Shown piece by piece: positions 11,701 to 25,800 of a stretch of 64,000 bases of DNA (within the stretch, counting starts at the first letter, position 1; each line of letters begins with the position of its first letter). Source of the stretch: Owenia fusiformis (lineage: Eukaryota; Annelida; Polychaeta; Sabellida; Oweniidae); the NCBI GenBank assembly GCA_903813345.2, contig CAIIXF020000002.1, forward strand, positions 28,033,223 to 28,097,222. The letters are read 5' to 3'. The translations under genes were made by a program, and so were the position numbers. Under the pieces are notes generated by a model. It saw nothing but the letters and a program-made list of their open reading frames with translations, ran no database searches and was not told the origin of the DNA.

Positions 11701-14700
11701 TACCAGAGTTTGGAAGTTTTGTCTTTTTAGTTTTTGGAGTTTTAGGTTTTGCAGGTGTTTTCTTATCATCATCTAAAAAATTATCAACATATCTAAAGAT
11801 TTATAATTCTTATCTAACAATCTGAAATCCATTTTTCTTACATGTACAATGATATGTGGTAAGGATCCATTGAGGTATTAGATTTTTCAAAACATAAAAG
11901 TATGAGACTCCTAAACAGATTCTGTATTTCTCTGAACCTGAACTCTTGAACAGCCACTTTGCAATAAATTGTGTTCTGTACCAAGCATGCTAAAAGCTTT
12001 GTTTATATAAAGGCAGATACAGTCAGTCTGAAGTGCTAATAATATTCAATCCCTACCATTTAGCAAACTGCCCATAGCTTCTCTCATACTCTGCATGTCT
12101 TCATCTTCATCGTCATTTTCATCATTAGAGTCATCCTCACTGAAACAAGCAGGTTTTTATTTTAAATTCATTTATTAGATTCATGTTTAAAAAAGAGGCA
12201 TAATGGCATAACTTGTATGGTGCATCCACACCCAATCATGCATGTACAATTGCATATAAATATAACAGTCAAAGTTAAAATGCAGCAGTTGTTGACACAA
12301 GTGTAGGCACATCTATAAAATCTGAGCAAAATGTTAATCATGAATATGTTTGAAACAATATTGTTCTTCACTGGCTGCAATCAAATCTAATATAGCATCC
12401 AAACATTTCATATTTTTGAATTAATGCATGGACACAAATGGACTGTCAGCTAGAAATTGTCAAACAATTCATACATTAATTCCTAAAACAAATAAACCTG
12501 TTACCATAGCAATGCCAGCAGATATCCAAAGTTACAATTACTAAATCTCACCTTCCATCCTCCTGGTCTTGATGTTCCTCATCATTTTCTTCTTGATCGT
12601 CATCTTCATTTTCCTCGCTGTTTGCTTCATTGTCATCATCTTCAACAGATTCTCTCTCGTGGTCACCACTTCCTAGTTCTTCATCATATTCATCTTCGTC
12701 CAATTCCTAAAGCACAAATTATTCTCAGTGACAGTCAATATTTAAACGCAAACTATTTGAACAGGATTTGAAAACCAAGCAAGCCATCTCAATTTAAATC
12801 CTCAAAGTCATTAAATTAAATGTTTAATTTTTGTATAAAGGCGAGGCTTTTTATTTTTCTTATATTTACCTTCGCCCAATACATTATACATACCTTAACA
12901 TATAAACATTCCTTCAAAAATCTCCAAATCATACACTATTGTTGATATTACATAAAATCTATTGATATTGAACCTTAGATTTGTAAGTAACGAATTATTT
13001 AGAGAAAAACTGAATGTTTAAGTTCCGATAAATAAAATGTATTTGAAGTTTTGAAACAGCAATATTTACATATAAACCCATGGAACAATGAAGCACAAGC
13101 AAATATTACTGAACCTAAATCTTATGAGTCCTGAATCTCACTGATATTTCAAGATTACTACAAAGAAGAATTAAGAGATTTGGTGATGGTAAAAACATCC
13201 ACTTACAGCATCAACATTCAGACTGAAGCTGACCTGGTCAGCTCCTAGGAAAGGGTTCTCTGCCGCAGTTCTAAACAACTTGCTCAGGTCTGGTAGTGAA
13301 CATGTACGTAGCATCTGAAATAACAGTCACACATATTAACATATCTGACCTCAAACATTACATATCTTATATTGACCCAAGGGCAAATTGTGCATCTTTA
13401 ATAGACCAAGGTCACTACACGTGACACATATTATGGATGCATGTGTATGAAAGATGTGATCATTGATCAATCCATATTTGCAAAACATGGTTTGGGGATG
13501 AAATTATGTGTACTACATAAAAGACACTCAGAAGATTAACTTTTCTAAATAGTCTCAGTTTTGGAATGTTTTCATTGGTACGATAATGAATCATTTTACA
13601 TGTATATTTAGAGGGTGACTTAAAGTAAATCCATGAAAAGACCTTGATAATTCATTGCAGTCTTTTCAACGAGCTCCAAGAATCAATTCAAATCATTCAC
13701 TTCATTTTAAATAGGGCAATAAATTGTACAATTAAACCAATTAAATCAATTCAAATCATTCACTTCATTTCAAATAGGGCAATTAATTGTACAATTAAAC
13801 CAATTAAATCAATTCAAATCATTCACTTCATTTCAAATAGGGCAATTAATTGTACAACTAGATAACGGCAACTCCGCGGAGTAGCAAATCCCAACGAACA
13901 AAATATCAATTAGCGAATTCCAATCAATTATACTCATTACTTTGGTTAAAATTGAAAAAATTAGATTTTAGAATTGCGAATTCCTGCAAAGCAGCCATTT
14001 TGAATTTTCTGAGATACAAATCTGAAAAATAATACCATAATTGTGATCTACTCCAAAATTCCTTCAATTTGAGTATAATATAGCCATACTTTGAAGGGAT
14101 CGAAAAAGTATTGCGAAATCGTACATTAGGCGGCCATTTCGAATTTTACAAGGCTCGAATCAGAAAAAAGATACAATATTTGCAATCTACTCTTAATTGC
14201 CTTTCATTTGAGTATAATAAAGCTATACTTAAGAAAGATCTAAAAATTAGCGAAAATTTTTGTTTTCCTGTCCCCCCATACACGGCCCCTGGGCGTCAGG
14301 ATGAAAAACACAGAATATATGTGAAATAGACAAATGTTGTGAATATACTACCAAAATTTCATACAATAATATTAATTACTTTGGTTCAGAATGAAAAATT
14401 TATGATTTTTGCGAAAAAGTCCCATCATTTTTAAAGCGGCGGCCATCTTGAAAAAATTTTTTTTGCGTAAAACTATTCACCAATATACATCTTTCCACTA
14501 AATATGAAGAAAATCCATCTACTATATCTAGTATTTGAGTTATCTTCCGGACAAACGGACGGACTGACTGATTGACTGACGGATGGACAGACAGACGGAC
14601 GGAGGGCTTCACTATATCCCTACCGAACTTTGTTCGTTGGGATAATTAAACCAATTAAATCAATTCAAATCATTCACTTCATTTCAAATAGGGCACTTAA

Positions 14701-17700
14701 TTGTACAATTAAACCTACATACCCTATAGTATTGCTAAACGTATATATTGGTTCGAATTCATCATTAAAATATATATATGTACTGTACTATTCTTAGAGG
14801 TTATGTCACTATGACGTGAAATATGCCTGAGTTCTCCCAATATAGGCCGACCTTGGGAGGCTCTATATTTAGGCAAGAACGAAGGCATATTTCACGTCAT
14901 AGTGACATAACTGATGTATTACATGCCTTTGTTCCCATGGTTATTTTGTATCAATGACGTGACGTCATGATATTATCATGGTTATTAAAGAAATCGAAAT
15001 CGGCAAGCGGGCTATATCGGGGTAATCGGGCAATATCGGTGGATATAGCTCGCTAACTTTCCCATTGACTTCCATACAAATGCTTCGCTAGGTATGTAAT
15101 ACTAGTATATATTGACTCTCTGATGTCAATAGTGACATATTAGTCAGATATTCTTAAGTGTACAACAGCTATAGCTGCATTATTTGAAACACATGTACAG
15201 TAAAATAACATGAAATGAAATATCAAATAATATAGCTACTTTAACTCCCAAAGTGACATTTTTTATCATTCTCTTATCAGCTCAAGTGTATTATTATCAT
15301 CAACTACATCAAGTTAGTAATAAATAATTCCAGTTAATCTTGCATTGCACCTTTTTGACTCTTTAGTTGAACCTATCCTAACTTATGCTTCAGAGGTGTG
15401 GATTAATGAAAAACATCTTAAGACAATAGAGACAATGCATTTATCTTTTCTTAAAAGTTTATTAGGTGTTAAAAAATCAACAGCAACACCAGCAGTCTAT
15501 GGAGAATTAGGACGTTACCCATTAAAAATACGTTTTGAAATTAAGTTAATTAAATATTGGCTCCGTTTAATTCATCTATCACCTGGAAACATTCTTCATA
15601 AAACATATACGCATGACCGTGAAATGAGCCAACTGGGTTTTAAAGGCACTTGGTCAAACAAAATCACTGATATTTTGAAAAAATGTGATTTATTCTCATA
15701 TTGGGAAACTCAAAAGATCGATGATGATTATATTTTTATCAAGATGATAACAAAAAAACTGTATCAGAATTATAAGTCTCAGTGGCAGAAAGATATTTTC
15801 AAATATCCTGTTTTAAGAACTTACATAACATTCAAAAATGTCTTTGAAAGAGAGGGTTATTTAAATATACAAAATAAAAATTACAGACAAGCAATAAGTA
15901 GATTTAGGCTTAGTTCACACAAATTACATATAGAAATTGGTCGTCATTTGAAGCCTAAGCCAAGACCTTTGGATGAACGTTTATGCAATATGTGTGGTAT
16001 TTTAGAAGATGAACAACACTTTATCATGGTGTGTAAGAAAAATACAACAGAGAGAAAACTTTTGTTTGACACCCTTACGCAATTTAATTTTGTAGGAAGT
16101 CCTAACTTTATTTTCAAAAAGCTTTTTTCTCATAAAATTTCTTATGTAATTTTACATCTAGCAAAGTTCATTTATCATTCATTCAAAAAACTGGATTAAT
16201 ATTGTAACAATGATACATCACACTGATGTTTTAAATTCTGTCATGTTGTATCTGTATTTTACAATAATCTCATTTTTGTATTTTACATTTTGTGATGCTG
16301 TAATTGTATTTTACAACTTTGTATATTTCCTATGAAGTAGTTAGTTTAGTCTTAGTTTAATTTTGTATATTGTAGTTTGTAGTGACTAATATGTCATTGC
16401 AATGACATCAGAGAGTCAATAAAAGATATATATAATAAAACAATAAGGAAGTGATAGGCATGTGAATGTACATTGTTTTAAAGCAGTGTTTAAGTTTTGT
16501 GAGCTATTGTTGATTGTGTTGAAGAGTTTACATATCAAACAAGTACTGACATAAAACAAAATTGAGGAGTTTACTGTTTGCTGAACTTTTTGAATTTTGT
16601 ATCACATGAATTTTTATTTTTAAGTCAACAAACTAAACTAGATCAGAGCAATGGCAACAGCAAGTGGAGATCGATATAAGGAAGCTCTTACATGTGGACT
16701 GTGTCTGGAAACTTTAAGTGACTCAAGGACATTGCCATGTTTACACCAATATTGTTTCAAGTGTCTACATGATCTTGTGGAGAAAAGTGGGCTTACAGGA
16801 GGAAGCTTCAACTGCCCTGAATGTCGCCATGTTTGTAATGTACCACAACAGGGGGTGGGAGAGTTCAAGGTGAGCCCTACAATATCATTCCTGTTAGATG
16901 CCTATAAGGACATTAATCAGACGGAAGAGCCAGAATGTAACAAATGTCTTGAATCTGATGAGAAGCACATACCAGCTAAAGTTCAATGCCTAGACTGCAA
17001 CAAGAAGCTTTGTGGGAGCTGTCGAAAATTGCACGATTATTTTATGCAAGGTCACAAAATGTTTGATATAACAGGAAATAGTGAACATGATCTACAAACT
17101 GCATTTCAGTCTATAAAAGAGCGTACTGTGTACTGCCAAAAGCATCCTACCAAACCACTGGAGATCTACTGTAAGGTAGACAATGCAGTGCTCTGTCAAC
17201 TTTGCTACACATTGGATCACAACAGCCATGCAGCTGAGGACATTAAACAAACAGCTGCCAAGAATATGAAGCCAATTGGGGCATTGATAACACAAGGTAA
17301 AGGACTTATTGACATTTATGAGCAGGCCATTCAAGATACACAAGCCTACATAAGTCAACTTGAGCAAGATGTAGATACTGTCACAGGAAATATTAACAAT
17401 AATATCAACATGTTGATCCAGGTTCTACGTGAGAAATATAAGTCTCACACAGAACAAGTAATGAAGGAGAAAGAAACCAACGTAAAGCAAGTCGTTTCCC
17501 ATCTTGGCCAACTGGAACTCCAGAAAACCATTATTGAGGATCAAGTCAAGAAACTCTGCACCATTGTTGAACATGGCCACCCTGTAGAAATTGGAGGACT
17601 AAAGGAACATATTACCACTAAAACAGAGCAGTGGTCTCAACAGCCCAAGGTTGATTTCAATGGTAAACTCACTATTGGCTTCACAGATGGATTCATCAAA

Positions 17701-19802
17701 GATGAGAGAGTTGATTTTGGAAAAGTTACAGTGAAGCAAAGAACGTTCACTGATGATGCAGGAGTAGTAAAGTTTACACTTTTGCCTGAACCCAATGTGC
17801 AAAAACAAAGACTTCAATCAGAAATGATTAATGATTTAACTGTAACACTTGCAGGGGATTATGTAGTAACAAGCATACATAGACGAAACACTTCAAAAAT
17901 ATATGATGCAAAATACAAACTAAAAAAGGACTTAGGTGAAATACACCAGATTCAGAATGTAACAATCATGAAAGACGGCAATATAGCATTTACTGATAAA
18001 TCCAATACCATCAGAGTCTTCAATTCATCTGGGTATCATGAGCGTGATATTGTCTGTACCAATGTAAAGAGAATGTCTGGGATAACTAAGAGCAGCACAG
18101 GTAACCTAGTGATGTGTGATGCACAAACCAAGATAGCACATCATGTAGATCCAACAAGTGGGGCATCCAAATCTACAATTAAGCCAGTCATGATCCAAGG
18201 GCCATACTATATAGCATGCAATGGGAACGACACCGTTTTTGTTAGTGACAGTGGTGGCCAATGCATTAAAGGAATTGATAAGAATGGTGAGAAAGTATTC
18301 TCATATGGAGAGAGAGGTGATGATGATGGACAATTTTGCAGTCCCCGGGGCATCTGCACTGACGAGGCCAACCATATATTTGTGGCTGACAATAACAACC
18401 ACCGGGTCCATATGCTAAGTGAAGATGGAAAGTTCATCCAGTATGTTCTCACAAAGAAGGATGGCTTGTTATTTCCACATGCTGTAGCAATCAACAATGA
18501 AGGACAACTGCTGGTTGGAGATGACTTTGGCAACATCTTCACTGTTAAATACAGGGTGTAAGGTAAATAAATTCATGTTCTTAATATGAATGATAAACAC
18601 TACTTTGTAATTGAATCAACAATGAGGGACAACTATTGGTTGGAGATCACAAGGGCAACCTCTTCATTGTCAAATACATGGAATAAGGTAAATAATATCA
18701 TTCACTTGGGGGTAATCTCATTATTAAAAACCTTAGTATACAATAATACACAGTATTAAGGACAAAGAATATTGGATACTAATACCTCTCTATATCTTGT
18801 TGCAGTCAACCATACACCTATATTCTGTGTGGAGGTCATGACCTTACATAAATGATTCATAAAATCCCTCAAAATTAATAATGAATACATGTAGGATTCT
18901 GCTTTAATCCTCATGATACACATTTATTCCAGCAAAGAACTTTTAATGGTGCAGACTGCAGAGTGCCACAAGATTACAGTCCTATGATATTAACACACCC
19001 AGCACATAGTAGCAAGGACTTAAACATTATCATTCTACTTGCTGAAAGATTATCTTGCTACACTAAGTGTCTTAAAGAGACTAAGTAATGTCTCTTTACT
19101 GACATTAAAGAGATCTCAATACTAGTGAATGCACAAAAATGGCCATTTGATAACCAACCTTCTTTAGAATAATATACACATGAGCCATAAATGAAGTAAA
19201 GTGGGTTCTTGTATCTTATAAAAAGTTTCATATTCTTACCCTGGAGTCAGGAATGTCAAAGTGTCCTGTAGTGAGGCCAATCATAACACCTGCTGATGCC
19301 ATCTGGAATCTGCAATATAGAAAGCAAAATTAAGGACGTTAAAAAGGTTGTAAATTCTTCCAAACTGAAAAACTGTATTCACTAATAATGAGTGCACAGT
19401 GCAGTTTCCAAATTGAAATTTAAAGGGTAAGATATTGAGAGATTCACACATACAAAAGATTTCGAAAAAATATCGCCAATTAAAAGGATTTTAGTTGTTA
19501 TCACTAAAGTTTACATACTCAACTCCTGTATTTCTCCGCATTGTGCTCTAATTAGAGAGAATACGATAATTTCTTTTTGAATGTATTTATCAAGACTCAT
19601 GAATGGACTTGCCTGATTTGTATCTCTTTCTTTTGCAAGAACGAATACTGATATTGATATACATACTTGTTATCTGGTGTTTCTTCATCCTCTAGGTCTT
19701 CAACTTGAATATCATCAGCATCTTGTACCTTCTTAATCTTCTCATCATCTTCATCATCCTCATCTAGCTGAACCTTCTCAAACAGTGCACTCTTTTTCAC
19801 TT
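8747..19802 (-). CDS. NEK1: NEK1 exons 29-37: acidic tail and conserved C-terminus
   Basis: Exon 30 gives [16 protein letters not shown] and exon 31 [16 protein letters not shown], nearly identical to vertebrate NEK1 ([25 protein letters not shown]). Exons 32-33 are strongly acidic (runs of D/E). Exon 35 supplies [26 protein letters not shown]. Exon 36 gives [23 protein letters not shown] and [10 protein letters not shown]. An 11-nt last exon (8747-8757) adds Asp-Asn-Asp and a stop, matching the vertebrate ending GAYQEDNDE. The tiny last exon follows a strong TCTTTCTCTTCCAG acceptor. Confidence 0.93.
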
Positions 19803-22800
19803 CTGGAAATCATCAAAAATCCAATTTCAATATCAACAATATTTAAAACCAATAAATCATACAGGGTGTCAAATAAGCCCTGTCCCCCTGCTACAGCTAA
19901 AATAGATGGTATTTAGTGTTATATAACATTGGAAAGATCAACCAAGGTTACATCAACTCTCAAGTATTTTGATGAAAGTTACATGTATCTATATTTTCAT
20001 TATGTCCTTGATAGTTAGTATATCATAACTTTGGATGATCTGTCCAATGAAATATCACACTTGGTACCATATATCTTGGTTTTGACTGTTGAGGGGGATG
20101 GGACTTATTTGAAATCCTGTATATGATGAAAAACATTATGGATCGACTGACACTGGCCTTATAAGTATCAAATGAGAATGACATGTTTTTTCATCAAAAC
20201 AATAAGAAAAAAATCCATACTTAATTCATACATCTATAAAACATTACCTGATTTCATAGCACATAAAATATTTGGTGCAGAAACCTTTATATAAAACTTC
20301 AACCTAATTAGTCTCAATCGTATTCATAAGATATACTACAGTAAAACCTGTCTAATCCGAATGCCCCTGGGACCGGCCAAAATTGTTGAGATTAGCAGGT
20401 GTTCACATTTCAAGGTTTTATAAACACGTAATTCAAATTTTTGACTGAAATAAAATGTTCAAACTGAAAGGTGTTCAGATCAGAGAGGTGTTCAGATATA
20501 CAGGTTTCACTGTATATGTATCCTTATTTTGTAATATATAATATATCTAAATCTAAACTAATGAACACAAAACACTTTAACACAAAACCTAATGTTATAT
20601 TAGTATCGTATCTCCACAGTCAAAATCAAGTCATTAAATCTAATATTCCATCATAAATTCAAAGAACAATCTGCTTCTTGGTCAAGTTCAGCTACAGTTT
20701 TCAAATGTGATGCATTCTTGTCAAATATGTTAGTTGGCATGACAAAAAGAACTCTAAAAATCTTCAAAACCCCTAAAATAAATATGAAATGTTAGTTAAA
20801 AGCAACACTCCAACAATGCACTAAGTCCAAAAAGCATAAAGTGGCATTAGTTTTTCTCAAATATAAAATTTACCTGACCTGAGCCCCCCTCCCTCTTTTG
20901 TAACCAGGCTCAATGGATATTGAAATGACATTTAAGGTATCACCTACTTTGATCCCTTGACCCCTACCAAAATTAAATAATTTTCATGTAAATTGACACA
21001 TTAGCACTTGATCCAGTCCCCTTAATATAAGAAATAAATGATATTTAGGGCCTAATGCAATCAAATCCACTTTGATACTTTTTAGATGCGCTACACTCTT
21101 AATGCAATCACCCAGACAACCAATCACACCTTCATCTTCCTTATTTGGACTTTTGTCCTCCTTTAATGGACTCTTAGGCTCTTTTGTGGAACTTTGGGGC
21201 TCTTTTGTAGGGCTTTTCAAATCTTTTGCGGGGCTTTTGGGTTCATTTGTGGGACTTAAGGAATCAGATATGGAACTCTGTGGTTCCTTAGAAGGACTTG
21301 ATGTCTCAGTTGAGAGTTTGCTCTCAAGCATCTCTTTGCTAAGGCTTCTCTTAGGGCTTAGTTTCTCAGGGCTCTTCTTAGGGCTTAGTTTCTCAGGGCT
21401 CTTCTTGGGGCTCTCAATTTGTACATCCTGGTCAGCCCCTGGAGACGCTTCTTCATTACCTGCTTGATAGCGAATGATGTAATAATGAAAATTTGTGTCA
21501 AAAATAATTCAAACTCGCATGAAGTGGCAAACAAGAAAATTCCTGGCCTTGACAATTGCTTGATATGTAAGAGAATCGTATAAGAAAGAACATTGTGTAA
21601 ATATTATGTATAGCATGATGACTTTAGTATTCATGACATTGTCATCACATCACAATTTTTTTCATTCTTGGAAATACTAAATGTGAAAATGATCTCTGCA
21701 ATTAGAGAAAAAATAAAGAAACAGATGTATAAACAACAAAGCTGAATGTGATCTGACCACTATTTTAATACATAAAAATTTAGTAAATAAGGATCTTCCA
21801 ATTACTTCCAACATGTCGCAACAATTGAAACAAAAACACAAAGCAAGCAATAACATAATAACATTAAACAAAACATATAGAACATGAAACATGAAAATAA
21901 GGATGCATCTTGTCTAAAGTACCCCAGGCCCATATAGGACAGGTGAGCTCTCTGGGTTGGAAATTAGGACCAACTTTGGTCCAGGTCTTCATCAGTATTC
22001 TGTTGACTGCATCATCAAACTCTGAGTCAGAATCTGTGTCCTCCAAGATCTCAATATCAGACCCTGACATGCTTGGCTTGGCTTCAATAATATTTCAAGG
22101 TGTTAAATATCAGACCCTGACATGCTTTGCTTGGCTTCAATTATATTTCAAGGTGTTAAATATCAGACCCTGACATACTTGGCTTGGCTTCAACAATATT
22201 TCAAGGTGTTAAATATCAGACCCTAACATACTTGGCTTGGCTTCAATTATATTTCAAGGTGTTAAATATCAGACCCCGGCATACTTGGCTTGGCTTCAAC
22301 AATATTTCAAGGTGTTAATTATCAGACCCTGACACGCTTGGCTTGGCTTCAATAATATTTCAAGGTGTTAAATATCAGACCCTGACATGCTTGGCTTGGC
22401 TTCAATAATATTTCAAGGTGTTAAATATCAGACCCTGACATGCTTGGCTTGGCTTCAATAATATTTCAAGCTGTTAAATATCAGACCCTGACATACTTGG
22501 CTTGGCTTCAATAATATCTCAAGGTGTTAAATATCAGACCCTGAAAAACTTGGTTTGGACCACAGATTAGTTCCATGTCTTCATGTTGTATTTGTTCTAA
22601 ACAGTCATCATGTTTATCTTTTATGACAAATTTAACATGAAGGTGATTCCAATTCTTGTAAATCTCAAGTCAAGTTCTCTTGTATAACTTGGAAAATAAA
22701 GGAACTATACATGCACTTACTCATATCAAAAGGCCAATTTTAATATACAGTAGTCATGTGACACATAATGAAACAATTGGGAACAATGTACACATATTAA

Positions 22801-25800
22801 AGATGTAGAGGATGCTGGGACTCACCAGTGTTTCTTGGACTAGATCCAGCTGTCTTTGGCCTCACAGATGCCTCATTGCTATCTTTGTTGGGAGTAGTGT
22901 TTGGTTCTGCAGTCTTTGGCCGAGGTTTATCAGCAATAACAGGCTTACCCTCTGAAGATAAAGTACTATTTTAAAACATATCTACTCAGTTGGGTTTTTG
23001 ATTAAAATAAGAATTCATAGCATTTACACAACAATGAATGGATAAAATTAATGAAACAGTTTTCCAGGCCCGTAGCTAGGGTGGGGGTGTATGGGGTCAA
23101 GTAACCCCTCCCCTGGCCAAAAATTCTTTCAAAATCATGCAGTGTTTCAAAATTCTTTTCAAGTGATTTTGGGCAAAAGTTGTCAAATGTGAAACCCCTC
23201 CCCTTTTCTGATATTACATTTTGGTTTAGTGCAATAAACATTCAAGAAAAAAGATTGATAGTTCTGTAAAGAAGTTGTAATGTAACACTGTAAAAAGCAA
23301 TCAAACACAAACCTTTCTCTGGTGAGGAAATAACTATGGTGTCTTTCTTGACTGGGGTTTTAGCTAATGTCACAGTTTCTCCAATAGGTGTCCCTGGTTT
23401 CAACCCCTCTGCAGGTGTGCCATCTATGAAAACATTATTAAAGATTGCCTGTATAATATGAGCACTAGTATGAATAAAACATAAAACAGAATGATGTAAG
23501 AGGGTAAAAGTGAAACTAACATAAATACTTCAATATCTTTTACACGCTATGTATTAAGGACATGTTCAGTAAATACTTGCATCATGAGCTAATCTTTTGA
23601 AACATTAAGCAACATCAGTGATTCTTTCAGTTTATAAAACTGAAATAAAATACTTAGTACCAACTGCCAACAAGTGAAAATGTGCTTTTCATTTTCCCTG
23701 AAGGAATATTCTATCCACTGACATGTTCAGACTGGTACAAATATTGTTAAATGCAACCAAATAAAACATTTACCTTGTTCATCCTTGGGTTGTATGGTCA
23801 TGGTTGCCCCCACTGACACTTGTGCCTTCTGCAGGGCATTTAGCACTGTGCCTGGCGCACGTTTGGCCCCCCATTGCTTCCTCCCTTGGTCCATGTGCTT
23901 CTCAACAATGTCCCCAGCATTAGTAGCTAAATAACAGAAGATATGATGTTACAAGAACTCGTATTGGATTCTTTGGAGTATAAAGAGATAGCAATATCTC
24001 ATACAAACTTTTTCAAATGTTCTTCAATTCTTTTTTACAAAGATACTTATCAAAGTGTTTTTGTAATATCTTATATTGATATAGTACTTCAACGTAAAAA
24101 TCTAAAGAAAAACTTTTTTGAAGAAAAGCATTATAAAACTACAAAATCGACTTGATAGTTGAATTTTGACTCAATGACAAACTTGTATCTGAAAATCTAT
24201 AGGTCAGGGGATCATACCTTCCATTGCAGAGGATGTTTCTTCTAGAGCCATGCCTCCAAGTATGTTAGTACCCTCCCCAGCCCACTTGGGTCTCTCCATA
24301 GCAGGGACAATGGGCTGCACAGGTTGACCCCACTTAGGGCGATCTGCATTATGGTTGGCATTTACCTTCTTTAAGATTTCATCTTTCTTTTTCTGCAGTG
24401 GAGACCTGAAATGAGTTGAACAAGACACACAGTGATAAATATCGCACTTTGAAGAGCAAACTGGCCACCATGCAATTTACCCAGCATGGCCAAAACCTAA
24501 TCAGACCTTGGCACTAGTCTGCTCTTGCATCTGTAAACATTTCAAGTTGACAAGGTTAGCGGTTTTCCTGCAATTTTGATGACAAGAATTTATTTGTAGT
24601 CTTGAACTTTGGGAAAATTGAGAAAACATTGTTTGTGACCTAATTTGATGACCTTCGACCTTGAAAATTTCACTTTTTCAGACCTCAGTAGGTGTTTTGT
24701 AATTAAGCTGACCTAAATTTAAATCCAAAATATCAATTTAGAAAATCAAATTTTTGACCTTTTCAAGGTCACTGAAGGTCAACGAAAGGTCAAATCTGAA
24801 ATCTAAGGTCAGATTTGAACTTCTGAGAATTTGTAGATGTTTTTTAAAAAAAATTTGGTCAATTTGGAGCAAGTTGAAAAATTCAAAATGGCTGCCAAAT
24901 TGAAAAATTCAAAATGGCCACCATGTAATTCAGCCAGCATACCCAAAACCTAATCAGATCTTGGCAATAGTCTGCTCTTGCATCTGTAAAAATTTCAAGT
25001 TGAACGGATAAGTGGTTTTCCTGAAATTTTGATGACAAGATTTGGTGAAAAATTCAAAATGGCCGCCATGTAGTTTACCCAGCATGCCCTAAACCTAATC
25101 AGATCTTGGCACTAGTCTGCTATTGCATGTGTAAAAATTTCAAGTTGAACAGGTTAGCGGTTTTCTTGGAATTTTGATGACAAGAATTGATTTGTAGTCT
25201 CAAACTTTGAGAAACTTGGATAACATCATCTGTGACCTAGTTTAATGACCTTGACCTTCGACCTTGAAAATTTCACTTTTTCAGACCTCAGTAGGTGTTT
25301 TGTAATTAAGCTGACCTAAATTTAAATTCAAAATATCAATTTAGAAAATCAACTTTTTTGACCTTTTCAAGGTCACTGAAAGTGAATGAAAGGTCAAATC
25401 TGAAATCTAAGGTCAGATTTGTACTTCTGAGAACTTGTAGATGTTTTTCTAAAAAAAATTTGGTCAATTTGGAGCAAGTTGAAAAATTCAAAATGGCCGC
25501 CAAATTGAAAAATTCAAAATGGCCACCATGTAATTCAGCCAGCATACCCAAAACCTAATCAGATCTTGGCAATAGTCTGCTCTTGCATCTGTAAAAATTT
25601 CAAGTTGAACGGATAAGTGGTTTTCCTGGAATTTTGATGACAAGATTTGTTGAAAAATTCAAAATGGCCGCCACGTAGTTTACCCAGCATGCCCTTAACC
25701 TAATCAGATCTTGGTACTAGTCTGCTCTTGCATCTGTAAAAATTTCAAGTTGAACAGGTAAGCAGTTATCCTGGAAATTTGATGACAAGATTTGGTTTAT

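Noticed and set aside
13644-13865. 73-codon open frame
   Set aside because: It spans three 63-bp minisatellite copies; a repeat artefact.
21072-21467. 131-codon plus-strand frame with leucine/glycine repeats
   Set aside because: It is the antisense of NEK1 exon 28, whose phases and splice sites are consistent on the minus strand.
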